Source: Sphingobacteruim zhuxiongii
GTDB lineage: Bacteria; Bacteroidota; Bacteroidia; Sphingobacteriales; Sphingobacteriaceae
Assembly (NCBI RefSeq): GCF_009557615.1
Contig: NZ_CP045652.1
Location: forward strand, 434,001 to 498,000
Direction: 5' to 3'
Length of the DNA stretch: 64,000 nucleotides
Below are positions 10,101 through 18,048 of the stretch, in pieces. The position numbers and the translations under genes are program-made. A model generated the notes under the pieces. That model saw only the letters and a program-made list of their open reading frames with translations, made no database searches and had not been told where the DNA came from. Each line of letters begins with the position of its first letter. Positions within the stretch are counted from its first letter, which is position 1.

Positions 10101-10368
10101 AACAGGGCAGTCGATGTTTATGGAACCAGGTTGGTACGTGCGTATCAAAAATGTCAACTTAACTTATCGTTTTGATCCTTCTAAGCATGAATGGATGCAA
10201 AGAGCAAAGCTTAATACGCTTAGACTTTATGGGTCAATGGACAATGTCTTGATGATTCAGAAATTCTCAGGAATTGATGCTGAACGCGTCGACGGACAGG
10301 GATATGATATGGCAGACGGTTATCCGTTGCCTACAAAATTCACTTTAGGTATTCAGTTTGATTTTTAA
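7189..10368 (+). CDS. SusC/RagA-family TonB-dependent outer-membrane transporter
   Basis: A 1059-residue outer-membrane transporter that imports a glycan or other oligomer with its SusD partner, powered by TonB. After a signal sequence (hydrophobic GIFVVLLLILCCSFSAIG) comes a carboxypeptidase-regulatory-like domain starting IKVTGIVSDSNGALTGV. The plug follows with ETIVTGY, the SusC signature NPLYVIDGVPI, DIESVDVLKDASAAALYG and ANNGVILVKTKRG, then the barrel, which ends in the aromatic strand LGIQFDF. I chose the ATG at 7189; the in-frame TTG at 7114 would put about 25 unlikely residues before the signal peptide. It is the first gene of a four-gene operon under two LacI-type operator candidates. 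The substrate is unknown. Confidence 0.95.
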   Translation: MYQDLRRSYLEFKGIFVVLLLILCCSFSAIGQIKVTGIVSDSNGALTGVSVRVKKNNKALVATDQNGAFEVSVAGNDVLIFDLVGYQRREVPVENRTRINVTLEESSNALEETIVTGYTTIDRRKTTGSISSVTAKDIENLPAASIDVLLQGKLPGVNVQNFTGMPGVKTSLVIRGNSNIPRSSSMFDTENLTSNPLYVIDGVPIADDEVRAYNVTGTNFLSSLNPNDIESVDVLKDASAAALYGARANNGVILVKTKRGRVGRPRISVNTYQGYITQPEKLNTLLGVAERNQKLDLLYRYGSHAQQSNLPIMLTDSLNPAFNSNTDYQEIFFRPGGIQNYDLSVSGGTEHINYRISGGLYNEKGVVINTGFKRYSFTSNVNFNFSKSLELLTNFKVSTMSRKEGRGNTAFIREGSYRDVFGINPIDMYSSLYRLSDETLDGILNPYNHQRNDNINVDLTGVGELRYSFLNDFRLSTRSIISYSTAKNDFFSPSYMNSDGLAAGKSTSTQYRKYLLTNNLLWTKTFNDVHNFTANAIQEYEERTNSGLYLRGSGIPNDNIQVIKGIQSGNLAGNSDLSSYAKLSYLGAIHYDYDNRYLLDAVWRRDASSRFGKNNKWGDFPSLAFGWIISNEEFASKLGWINELKLRGSWGKTGDESSITDYDRYNAYLAGDASYEGSGTVLTYGGQSAVIPDYSGITNDNITWQETETWNLGLDGSLFGNRLFFNIDAYTRETSGQMLSITIPEYTGYLSTFTNAASVRNSGIELNIGGRVLNNESAFQWTPSINMAFNKNMVTSLPNGNRDIYYGQAVYVVGKPLNMYYGFLVDGAISTANDITVNPYTGAVGSTKWGTLKPGYANWVDVNGDYKISDAIGEDDRTFFGDPNPKVVGGFTNLFTYKDFSLQILTTFTLGRDIMNQSFARRMSNSFFYGNPFDMARRSIGDMEQYSYWKQDGDVAQYPAFNPYLALYTWRTGQSMFMEPGWYVRIKNVNLTYRFDPSKHEWMQRAKLNTLRLYGSMDNVLMIQKFSGIDAERVDGQGYDMADGYPLPTKFTLGIQFDF

Positions 10369-10378
10369 CGGAGAAACA

Positions 10379-11947
10379 ATGAAAGCAAAAAATATAATTA
10401 GATCGATCGCAGGAATATGCATGTTGGCTAGTACTAGCATGTTTGTTTCCTGTGAAAAGCAACTTGACAACGTTTTAAAGAACGATACATATAGTAATGC
10501 TTATTGGAAGACGCAAGGGGATGTGGAATCAGCACTGAACGGAGGCTACGGTCTTTTCCGCAAAGCAATTAATACAAACCAAGCCTTCTTTATATGGGGT
10601 GACGCACCTATTGGTAAATTTGTAACCAATGGAAATACGAATGAATCGGAGGTCTATAATTCCGGAAATTTTGTGACACCTTACCGCGAGACAGGGGTCC
10701 ATAACTGGACAAACTGGTATCGTATCATTGACGTTGCGAATTTAGTTATTAGCAAAACTCCAGGAATTCCTGATGCGAGTTTTGGAGAAGGTAAGAAGAA
10801 GAATTTGATTGGGCAGGCTTACTTCATGCGTGCATTAGCGTATTTTTATATGACGCGTGTGTGGGGTGGAGTTCCTTTGCAATTGACTCCTACGGAAACG
10901 GCTGATGATGCGGAAATGAAAGGTGTAACACCGTCTGACGAAATCTTAAAATTAGTAGTTAGCGATGCGCAAAAGGCGTCGTCTATGATGGATTGGAACT
11001 CGGTTGATGATTCGGAAAGACGAAGAGGGAATAAAGGGGCAGCACTGGCATTATTAGCACATGCAACTGCTTTTCAGAATGATTATGCAAAATCGTTGAC
11101 TTACGCCGATTCCGTAATCAATAACACGAGTAACTTTGCTTTGCAAGCTGGCGGAAATGTTCGCGAACTATTCAAAACTGCAACTGCAAAGGAAAATATT
11201 TTTGTTGTAACGCAGAAGGATTCGGAAACTGAATCAACAGGAAATACAGGCAATTCTTCTACCAATAATGTAGGGTTCTTGTTAACAAGTAATCTTACAT
11301 TTCCAGGATTTCCTTATCAGGTTCCAGGATACTACGTTGATCTCTCTCGTTTGAACAGATTGTATACTGATCCTAACGACTTGAGACGCAAGGATTTTTT
11401 CACAAAATTTGATGACGGACCAGTTTTAGCAGATAACAGTCTAATCACTGAGCGATTTGCTTTAACGAAGTATACAAATTTTGTTTTTAAGAACGCATCT
11501 AATCAAGGAAATCTTCGTGTAGAAAGTAATATTGTGATTTTTAGACTTGCCGACTTGATTTTGTTAAAATCGGAAGCGTTGTTTCAATTAAATCGCATGG
11601 GCGAAGCGCGTACAGCCGTTAACTTAATCAGATCTCGCGCAGGAATTCCAGCAATTAGCGCTGCTTTGGACAATCGAGATCTATATACCGAAATTTTATT
11701 GGAGCGTCAACGTGAATTAATTGGTGAAGGTCATAGTTACTTCGATCTTGTGCGTAACATTTGGAAGAAGAAAAGTCTAAATGATTTCCAATTTAATTCA
11801 TCCTCTCTTATTTCTTGGAGCCTATCTCTGGGTGCTGCTGGATCTGATCGCTTAGCGTTAAAGGGTTATTACTTTCCAATACATAACAGTAATTTAAACT
11901 CTAACCGACTGATTACACAGATTCCATATTGGATGGGTAAATATTAA
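10379..11947 (+). CDS. SusD/RagB-family substrate-binding lipoprotein
   Basis: A 522-residue surface lipoprotein that covers the SusC pore and binds its substrate. The signal peptide ends in a lipobox (MFVSC). The helical TPR-like core includes GQAYFMRALAYFYMTRVWGG, and the C-terminal RagB/SusD part includes EILLERQRELIGEGHSYFDL. The ATG at 10379 follows the susC stop by ten bases, with GGAG just upstream. A TTG start inside the end of susC is possible but would spoil the signal peptide. It works with the SusC-like protein encoded directly upstream. Confidence 0.95.
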   Translation: MKAKNIIRSIAGICMLASTSMFVSCEKQLDNVLKNDTYSNAYWKTQGDVESALNGGYGLFRKAINTNQAFFIWGDAPIGKFVTNGNTNESEVYNSGNFVTPYRETGVHNWTNWYRIIDVANLVISKTPGIPDASFGEGKKKNLIGQAYFMRALAYFYMTRVWGGVPLQLTPTETADDAEMKGVTPSDEILKLVVSDAQKASSMMDWNSVDDSERRRGNKGAALALLAHATAFQNDYAKSLTYADSVINNTSNFALQAGGNVRELFKTATAKENIFVVTQKDSETESTGNTGNSSTNNVGFLLTSNLTFPGFPYQVPGYYVDLSRLNRLYTDPNDLRRKDFFTKFDDGPVLADNSLITERFALTKYTNFVFKNASNQGNLRVESNIVIFRLADLILLKSEALFQLNRMGEARTAVNLIRSRAGIPAISAALDNRDLYTEILLERQRELIGEGHSYFDLVRNIWKKKSLNDFQFNSSSLISWSLSLGAAGSDRLALKGYYFPIHNSNLNSNRLITQIPYWMGKY

Positions 11948-11964
11948 TCTTAAAACTGAAAACA

Positions 11965-12681
11965 ATGAAAAATATAAATAAGCTGTTTTTTATTATTCCT
12001 TTGATTAGTCTCTTGTTTTACTCATGTAAGAAGGATGCTGTAATCGATGGCGGAACTAGCGATCCGCATGTGAATATGACAACATACGACTATTTAAAGT
12101 CGCATCCAAAAGGGCTATTTGACACCTTGATCATGATCATCGATAAGGGTGAAATGAAAGACTTAATTAACGGCAAAGGGACGATGTTCGCGCCGACAGA
12201 TTATAGTATCAAAAACTTCTTAGCCTTGCGTCAGGCACAAGAAAGGAAGATTGATGAGCGCCGTGATTTTACCTTAGATACTTTGTTTAAACGGTATACA
12301 CCGAAAATGTTGAGAGACTCCATGTCCGTTTATTTGTTCCAAGATAATATCATACGTGATGTATTAACTGAAACAGGGAAAGAATTCACAAGTAAATTAA
12401 GTAATTATAAGTTTCTTATTAGTTTGGAAAGACATGGTAATGATGATTATAATGCTGGTGGTTTGATTCCAGAACGACCAAGCTTTATGTATTATACGCG
12501 TGTGATTGGAGAGCGTGATGTGCTAGTTTCTGGTCAGATTAAAGATCCTTCCGGAAATGCGAATCTATTGGATCAGAAGTACATCTGTCAGACAACAGGG
12601 ATATTAACCACGAACGGCGTTCTAAATGTGTTGGTGAATTCACATTCATGGATTAGTAGTCTAAAACTAAATGTTAATTAA
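11965..12681 (+). CDS. FAS1 (fasciclin)-like lipoprotein in the SusCD operon
   Basis: A 238-residue lipoprotein: signal segment with lipobox LFYSC, then one domain with fasciclin-type features. These are the H1-like GTMFAPTDYSIKNFL near residue 72 and the C-terminal TTGILTTNGVLNVLVNS, which resembles the H2 end of FAS1 domains. FAS1 lipoproteins often accompany SusCD pairs in Bacteroidota and are presumed extra surface glycan-binding or adhesion parts. It starts 17 bases after susD and ends just before the next lipoprotein gene, so all are one operon. The FAS1 assignment is moderately secure; the function is inferred. Confidence 0.75.
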   Translation: MKNINKLFFIIPLISLLFYSCKKDAVIDGGTSDPHVNMTTYDYLKSHPKGLFDTLIMIIDKGEMKDLINGKGTMFAPTDYSIKNFLALRQAQERKIDERRDFTLDTLFKRYTPKMLRDSMSVYLFQDNIIRDVLTETGKEFTSKLSNYKFLISLERHGNDDYNAGGLIPERPSFMYYTRVIGERDVLVSGQIKDPSGNANLLDQKYICQTTGILTTNGVLNVLVNSHSWISSLKLNVN

Positions 12682-12688
12682 GAAGTCA

Positions 12689-13747
12689 ATGAAAAATTTA
12701 TATAAAATTGCAGTTTCCTGTTTTCTTCTGATTGCGGTTTTTGCAGGCTGTAAGAAGGTTGAGGTAGGATATTTGAGCGATAACATTCGTTATGGATCGA
12801 ATCCTGTTGTCGCAGATAGAGGTGTATTTAAGATTGTAACTGGTATTATTCCGGACAATTCTACACCACCTTTTAAAGTAACGATTTTAAATATTCGTAA
12901 TAAAGCAACAGGTAAACGCGAGGAGGCTTTTTTCAAGCCTTCTGAAGTGACGGTTTGGAAAGAAAAATATGATCCAACGACGGATACAACCTTGGCTTTG
13001 ATCGAAGCAAAACGTGCGAAGGAAATGAAGCTTCCTTTAGAAGTTATAGAGAAAAGTGGACAACTTATGTTTACGCAAGCAACAGAAAATGTTCCTGTTG
13101 GTGAATATTTACTTGATTTGGAGGTTGAAAATCCGAAAGGCAAAAAGCAATATGAAGGCGTTACGACACTGCAAATCAAAGATCCACTATTCTTTGAGCA
13201 TATCAACGCACCATATTTTATTTTAGTCAATCCGTCAGACGGATCAAGCAAACGCTATCCTCATGACGTCGACTGGTTTGATATTTCAAAACAGCAAAGT
13301 GCAAATACAACTTTCAAAGTGACAAGAGATGCGGAAGGTCCTAATCAGATTATCTTAAAAGTATATGATAAAAATGGAGCTGTATTCCCTGGTAAGGCCT
13401 TAGAGCGTCGTCCAAGTGGAGATACGTTCTTGAATACAATGGCGACTTTTGCGTATAAAACGACAGTTACTGAGAATTCTGTTATCCATGATTACGCTCA
13501 GGCGAGATTCCCAGATGTTTATTGGGATAATATTGGCAATGGTATTTTATGTTACTATCGTATATACGATAAGTATATCGAGTCGGTTGATTTTGTAGAT
13601 GTATGGAATCCACCGTATAAAATAACTTATAAAACGGATCCTAATCCATATATCTTACAAATCAGATTCGGAATGAAGTTTAATTTACCTGGAACTTATC
13701 TAGTAGAAATGCATTTGACAGCGACGAAAAAGCCTGGTGTCAATTAA
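12689..13747 (+). CDS. Unrecognised SusCD-operon lipoprotein
   Basis: A 352-residue lipoprotein with signal and lipobox (VFAGC, then KKVEVGYLSD). I do not firmly recognise the fold. From memory it resembles the DUF5007-type proteins that follow SusCD and fasciclin genes, but this needs a profile search. The start at 12689 lies eight bases after the previous stop; an ATG at 12671 overlapping that stop would add six residues (MLIKKS) and weaken the signal peptide. As the last gene of the operon, before a bidirectional terminator, it is probably a surface-exposed accessory binding protein for the SusC/SusD pair. Confidence 0.7.
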   Translation: MKNLYKIAVSCFLLIAVFAGCKKVEVGYLSDNIRYGSNPVVADRGVFKIVTGIIPDNSTPPFKVTILNIRNKATGKREEAFFKPSEVTVWKEKYDPTTDTTLALIEAKRAKEMKLPLEVIEKSGQLMFTQATENVPVGEYLLDLEVENPKGKKQYEGVTTLQIKDPLFFEHINAPYFILVNPSDGSSKRYPHDVDWFDISKQQSANTTFKVTRDAEGPNQIILKVYDKNGAVFPGKALERRPSGDTFLNTMATFAYKTTVTENSVIHDYAQARFPDVYWDNIGNGILCYYRIYDKYIESVDFVDVWNPPYKITYKTDPNPYILQIRFGMKFNLPGTYLVEMHLTATKKPGVN

Positions 13748-13788
13748 GGTAATAGTTTGAAGTAAACAAAATTGAGTGTTTGAAAATA

Positions 13789-13815
13789 AAAGGGGGATTC
13801 GTACAATCCCCCTTT
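13789..13815. terminator. Bidirectional terminator between the susCD operon and dapF
   Basis: Stem AAAGGGGGATT (13789-13799) / AATCCCCCTTT (13805-13815), loop CGTAC, with A-rich and T-rich flanks. It serves both convergent transcripts. Confidence 0.88.
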
Positions 13816-13822
13816 ATTATTT

Positions 13823-14611
13823 CTATGATAATTTGATAGCCCCTTGAAAGACCTGTAAGGCCGGTCCAGTAAGAAAGACATTGCTAAATGAGCTTCCTTT
13901 TTTGTGAAAGGAAATTTGAAGTTGCCCCCCAATAACGCGGATAGGGATATTGAAATCTCCGTCTTTTCCTTCTTTGAGTGCGACACTCATCGCTGAGGCA
14001 ACCGCGCCAGTTCCGCAAGCATAGGTTTCGTCTTCCACGCCACGTTCGAATGTACGAACGAAATATCCTTCGCCTTCCTTTTCTATAAAGTTGACATTAA
14101 TACCCTTTTCAATATACGTTGGATTATTGCGGATAGCATAGCCCTCTTTAAACATGTTGATATCGTTGAGTCCTTCTACAAACTTTACAAAGTGTGGTGA
14201 TCCTGTATTCATAACATAAGCCTCACCATCCCTATGGTGTTCGTTTACAGGAATCATTCCTAAATGGACTTGATTGTCATGTATATCCGCATCATGTGGG
14301 CCGTCTACTGCCAAAAAGGCAGTTTTGTTTTGAATAATATCGAGATCACGTGCGAAAGCCACGATGCAGCGACCTCCATTACCACACATGGTTCCTTCAT
14401 TGCCGTCTGCATTGTAATAAACCATTTCGAAATCGAAATTTTTCGTATCTTGAAGGAGCATCAAACCATCTCCGCCGATACCAAAACGACGGTCACATAG
14501 GTGTTTTATTAAATCGTTATCCTTGGCATTGAAAGCCGAGTTTCTGTTATCAATTAGTACGAAATCATTCCCTGCGCCTTGATACTTATAAAATTTAATT
14601 TCTTTACTCAT
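13823..14611 (-). CDS. dapF: Diaminopimelate epimerase
   Basis: A 262-residue, cofactor-independent epimerase that turns LL- into meso-diaminopimelate for lysine and peptidoglycan synthesis in the cytoplasm. Both catalytic cysteines are present: Cys 76 in MCGNGGRC and Cys 199 in YACGTGA. Substrate-binding segments include YKYQGAGNDFVLID and NTGSPHFVKF. The length is normal for the family. The gene is monocistronic, ending in the terminator shared with the susCD operon and divergent from the HtrA gene. Confidence 0.97.
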   Translation of the reverse strand: MSKEIKFYKYQGAGNDFVLIDNRNSAFNAKDNDLIKHLCDRRFGIGGDGLMLLQDTKNFDFEMVYYNADGNEGTMCGNGGRCIVAFARDLDIIQNKTAFLAVDGPHDADIHDNQVHLGMIPVNEHHRDGEAYVMNTGSPHFVKFVEGLNDINMFKEGYAIRNNPTYIEKGINVNFIEKEGEGYFVRTFERGVEDETYACGTGAVASAMSVALKEGKDGDFNIPIRVIGGQLQISFHKKGSSFSNVFLTGPALQVFQGAIKLS

Positions 14612-14733
14612 TTGGATTGAAAATATGGCGTAAATTTAATATTCTTGTTACAATTCGAATGCCGATTGTTAAAAGCTGTTAAAAGTAGACTGATTCAACG
14701 TTTTGTTAACATTATTTAACTGACAAAAGCTAA

Positions 14734-14761
14734 TTGTTCAATTCTAATGGTATTACATTTG
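14734..14761 (+). promoter_or_regulatory. Promoter of the HtrA-type protease gene
   Basis: TTG at 14734-14736, a 17-base spacer and TACATTTG at 14754-14761 match the Bacteroidota TTG-N(17-23)-TAnnTTTG pattern exactly. Transcription would start near 14766, leaving a leader of about 42 bases. Confidence 0.7.
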
Positions 14762-14807
14762 AACAAAGCTATACGAAACATGATTTTTTAGATTATTTAG
14801 TAAAGAT

Positions 14808-16364
14808 ATGAAAAAGATAGGAGCAACATTATTAACGGCCATCGTAGGAGGAGCTATAGCTGTAGGAGGTTACAAGCTCTTTGAAAACAAACAGATGGAT
14901 AACATGACGTTTGAAGAACGTCAGAAAGTATATTATGCCAACAATCCGGGAGACGAAGCTTTAATGTCGTCGACAGGCAACCCCGATTTTACACAGGCGG
15001 CTGCAGCAGTAACTCCAGGCGTCGTTCACATTAATGTGACGATGAGCGGAAGGGGTTCTCGTGAAGGCTCTTCAGAGGGAATGCCTTTTGATATGTTTGA
15101 AGAATTCTTTGGTGTTCCACAACAAAGAAGAGGACAAGCACGTCCGCAGACTGCATCAGGATCTGGGGTTATTATTTCACCTGACGGTTATATCGTAACG
15201 AATAACCACGTGGTAGAAGACGCAGACAAAATTGAAGTCGTTTTGACCGACAAGAAAACTTATGAAGCAAAGGTAATTGGTCGTGATGCGAATTTTGACC
15301 TTGCCTTAATCAAAGTAAATGCTAACAATTTGCCAATCGTGAAATTGGGAAATTCTGACAACGTACAAATTGGCGAATGGGTGTTAGCAGTAGGTTATCC
15401 GCTTGGTTTACAGTCAACAGTTACTGCGGGTATCATTTCTGCGAAAGGACGTCAGATTGGTATCCTTGGGGAGTCTCAACAACAGCAACAACGAGGTTAT
15501 GGCTATGGTCAACAAGAACAAGTGATTAATACAGCTGTCGAATCTTTCCTTCAAACAGATGCGGTTATCAATAAAGGGAATAGTGGAGGAGCTTTGGTTA
15601 ACGCACGTGGTGAGCTGATCGGAATTAATTCAGCTATTGCATCTCCAACAGGTACCTATGCGGGTTACGGTTTTGCGATCCCAATAAACTTAGCGAAGAA
15701 GATATTAGATGATTTTAAAGAGTTCGGAAGCGTTAAGCGCGGTTATGTCGGTGTGACATTTGCTGAAATAAACGATGCCTTGCGTAAAGAGGTCGGAATT
15801 ACAGATGTAAATGGTCTATATGTTCGTGATGTAGTTAAAGGAGGCGCCGCTGAAGCCGCAGGTATTAAAGCAGGCGACGTATTAACAAAAATCGAAGGTA
15901 GAACAATTTATGGTTCGCCGGATTTACAAGAACACGTAGCTAGATTGCGTCCGGGTGATAAGGTTAAATTAACTTATAAGCGTGCAGGCAAAGAAAAAGA
16001 AGTAGTAATTACCCTGAAAGGTGAAGAATCTAAAGCGAAAACAGATGCTGGCGATGAATCAAGCGCTTCTGCTACTGAGATTTTTAACAAATTAGGCGCA
16101 AGTTTCGTTCCTGCAACCGATGCTCGCAAAAAAGAATTGGGTATCAGTTCCGGAGTTATCGTTTCTCAAGTTCATCGAGGCGGTGTTTTTGATTACTTCG
16201 GTGTTGAGCGAGGTTTAGTCATTACAAAAATTAACGGAAAGCCAGTTAATTCTGTTGATGAAGTTGAATCCGCGCTATCAGGGACACGAAGAAATATTGT
16301 CCGTGTGACCGGTGTTCCTGAAAAAGGAAGTACAGTCGAATTTAATGTACCTTTAAAATATTAG
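14808..16364 (+). CDS. htrA: HtrA/DegP-type periplasmic serine protease
   Basis: A 518-residue envelope protease/chaperone that degrades misfolded periplasmic proteins. An N-terminal membrane or signal segment (about residues 5-22) is followed by a trypsin-like domain with the full triad: His 134 in TNNHVV, Asp 164 in NFDLALIKV and Ser 259 in NKGNSGGAL. Two PDZ domains follow, at about residues 305-395 and 430-515. A Gln/Gly/Tyr-rich insert near residues 224-237 probably forms the flexible LA loop. The gene has its own promoter (14734-14761) and terminator, so it is monocistronic. Confidence 0.96.
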   Translation: MKKIGATLLTAIVGGAIAVGGYKLFENKQMDNMTFEERQKVYYANNPGDEALMSSTGNPDFTQAAAAVTPGVVHINVTMSGRGSREGSSEGMPFDMFEEFFGVPQQRRGQARPQTASGSGVIISPDGYIVTNNHVVEDADKIEVVLTDKKTYEAKVIGRDANFDLALIKVNANNLPIVKLGNSDNVQIGEWVLAVGYPLGLQSTVTAGIISAKGRQIGILGESQQQQQRGYGYGQQEQVINTAVESFLQTDAVINKGNSGGALVNARGELIGINSAIASPTGTYAGYGFAIPINLAKKILDDFKEFGSVKRGYVGVTFAEINDALRKEVGITDVNGLYVRDVVKGGAAEAAGIKAGDVLTKIEGRTIYGSPDLQEHVARLRPGDKVKLTYKRAGKEKEVVITLKGEESKAKTDAGDESSASATEIFNKLGASFVPATDARKKELGISSGVIVSQVHRGGVFDYFGVERGLVITKINGKPVNSVDEVESALSGTRRNIVRVTGVPEKGSTVEFNVPLKY

Positions 16365-16388
16365 GTATAAGCATATTGTTCATATTAG

Positions 16389-16419
16389 AAGGGATGGTTT
16401 TATGATGAAACCATCCCTT
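16389..16419 (+). terminator. Terminator after the HtrA gene
   Basis: Stem AAGGGATGGTTT (16389-16400) / AAACCATCCCTT (16408-16419), loop TATGATG, followed by T residues. Confidence 0.9.
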
Positions 16420-16470
16420 TTTTACATCATCGTGATCTTCAATCTAGACTGCGATTGCGTCAAATAATGT

Positions 16471-16478
16471 TATATTTG
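16471..16478 (+). promoter_or_regulatory. -7 promoter element of the phosphatase operon
   Basis: TATATTTG is an exact TAnnTTTG match ending five bases before the ATG at 16484. No TTG sits at the usual -33 distance; the nearest is at 16455-16457, too close. Use of this element would give a leaderless or nearly leaderless transcript. Confidence 0.45.
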
Positions 16479-16483
16479 AAACC

Positions 16484-16927
16484 ATGAAAATATTGATGGT
16501 GTGTTTGGGTAATATATGTCGTTCGCCATTGGCGCATGGCATTATGGAGCATATGGTTCGTGAAGCAGAATTAAGTTGGGAAATAGATTCTGCTGGAACG
16601 GGAGACTGGCATATTGGTCATGCGCCTGATCATCGTTCCGTAGCTGTTGCTAAATCAAATGGCATTGATATATCGGGACAACGCGCACAATTTTTTGTTC
16701 CAGACTTGTTTGATAAGTTCGATCGAATTTTCGTAATGGATCGGAATAATTATAAAGACGTTTTGGCATTGGCAGAATCAGAGGATCACAGAAAGAAAGT
16801 CAGTTTATTTTTAGATAACGACATTGTTCCTGATCCTTACTATGATGCTGATCAGTTTGAACCTGTCTTTCGTATGATAGAGGTGCGTTGCAAGGAGTTG
16901 ATCGTGGAGTTGAATCAATCAAATTAA
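16484..16927 (+). CDS. Low-molecular-weight protein-tyrosine phosphatase
   Basis: A 147-residue cytoplasmic phosphatase. The P-loop CLGNICRS has nucleophile Cys 7 and Arg 13, and the general acid is Asp 117 in VPDPYY. Length and motif order fit the LMW-PTP family. Bacterial members act on tyrosine kinases of polysaccharide export or on small phosphates. No such kinase is nearby, so the substrate is unknown. It heads an operon with an unknown small protein, a secreted cyclophilin and exonuclease III. Confidence 0.95.
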   Translation: MKILMVCLGNICRSPLAHGIMEHMVREAELSWEIDSAGTGDWHIGHAPDHRSVAVAKSNGIDISGQRAQFFVPDLFDKFDRIFVMDRNNYKDVLALAESEDHRKKVSLFLDNDIVPDPYYDADQFEPVFRMIEVRCKELIVELNQSN

Positions 16928-16938
16928 AAGAGAATAGC

Positions 16939-17286
16939 ATGCAAGCTGCAGAGATAAATAAAAAGTGGTCGAATTTACAAAGTGTAATTGCGACCACATT
17001 CGATACAGACATCCCGGATATAAAAGTGATGTTGTTTTTAATAGGAGTTCAAGAATTGGGGAAGGGTGCATTGGAATTTTCAAAACGTGAAAAAGAAGAG
17101 CTCATGCACATAGCAACATGTCGTTTGTTTAGTAGTTTAGGTTTTTATGAGCTGACCGGACTTGATGAACAAGGTTGGCCGCATTGGAATCTGATTAATC
17201 CAATTCCAAATTATACGTTGATGGAACAGGAGATGATTATTAAGTCATTGATAATCGATTATTTTGAAGATGTAAATGTTATATAA
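16939..17286 (+). CDS. Small conserved-looking protein of unknown function
   Basis: A 115-residue soluble, mostly helical protein with no signal peptide and no motif I recognise. The segment IPDIKVMLFLIGVQELGKG, a Cys in IATCRLFSSLGFYEL and the Trp pair near GWPHWNLINP stand out. I start it at the ATG at 16939, twelve bases after the phosphatase stop; an upstream in-frame start overlapping the phosphatase gene looks unlikely. It almost touches the cyclophilin gene (2-base gap), so it is part of the phosphatase operon and probably translationally coupled. Confidence 0.75.
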   Translation: MQAAEINKKWSNLQSVIATTFDTDIPDIKVMLFLIGVQELGKGALEFSKREKEELMHIATCRLFSSLGFYELTGLDEQGWPHWNLINPIPNYTLMEQEMIIKSLIIDYFEDVNVI

Positions 17287-17287
17287 T

Positions 17288-18046
17288 ATGAAGAAACTCA
17301 TTCTTTCGATTTCCTTTTTGCTTGCTTTTGTGATGTTGCAGGCGCAGACACCGAAGCATTATTACGTTAAGATTACAACTCCGAAAGGAGAGAGTGTCTT
17401 GCAGTTAAATAATGAGACACGTAAGCACCGCGATAATTTTGTAAAGCTAGTAAAGGAGGGTTATTATGACTCATTATTATTTCATCGCGTTATACACAAT
17501 TTTATGATTCAGGGTGGAGACCCGGATTCACGTTTTGCTGGAAGTCGTCAAGAATTAGGAAATGGCGGCCCAACTTATCGTATTCCTGCAGAGATATCGC
17601 CTTCGATTATCCATAAGAAGGGAGCTATCGGTGCAGCGAGGGATAATAATCCAGCGAAGGAGTCTTCAGGATCGCAGTTTTATCTTGTACAAGGCCGTGT
17701 TTTTACGCAGGCGGCACTAGATTCATTAGAACAGTTTCGATTGAAAGGAGTGAAGCTTACGCCTTTGCAAAGAGAGACCTATTCGACCATTGGCGGTACA
17801 CCACATTTAGATGGAAATTACACGGTGTTCGGAGAATTGGTTAAAGGTTTGGAGATGGTCGACGCAATTGCCGCAGTCAAAACGGATGATAACGATCGTC
17901 CGTATAATGATGAGCGATTTAGCATGCGACTGTTAACGCGTAGCGAAGCGAGAGATTTAGAAAGAGAATTACAAGGTTTAGGTCCCAAAAAAGGTTTGTC
18001 GAAATTGTTCGATTCGATGAAATCAAAAGAATATAAATTACCATAA
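17288..18046 (+). CDS. Secreted cyclophilin-type peptidyl-prolyl isomerase
   Basis: A 252-residue cyclophilin with an N-terminal signal peptide (hydrophobic LILSISFLLAFVMLQAQ), so it probably works in the periplasm on folding envelope proteins. Cyclophilin features are present: HRVIHNFMIQGGDP, GAIGAARDNNPAKESSGSQF and YTVFGELVKGLEMVD. The catalytic Arg lies in HRVIHNFM. The C-terminal region continues past the usual core by about 30 residues. I chose the ATG at 17288 because a signal peptide follows at once; an ATG at 17276 adds only MLYN. It sits between the unknown small gene and exonuclease III. Confidence 0.92.
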   Translation: MKKLILSISFLLAFVMLQAQTPKHYYVKITTPKGESVLQLNNETRKHRDNFVKLVKEGYYDSLLFHRVIHNFMIQGGDPDSRFAGSRQELGNGGPTYRIPAEISPSIIHKKGAIGAARDNNPAKESSGSQFYLVQGRVFTQAALDSLEQFRLKGVKLTPLQRETYSTIGGTPHLDGNYTVFGELVKGLEMVDAIAAVKTDDNDRPYNDERFSMRLLTRSEARDLERELQGLGPKKGLSKLFDSMKSKEYKLP

Positions 18047-18048
18047 GC

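Noticed and set aside
12790..13251. A 153-codon minus-strand frame inside the lipoprotein gene
   Set aside because: It is an antisense shadow of a well-supported plus-strand lipoprotein and has no motif of its own.
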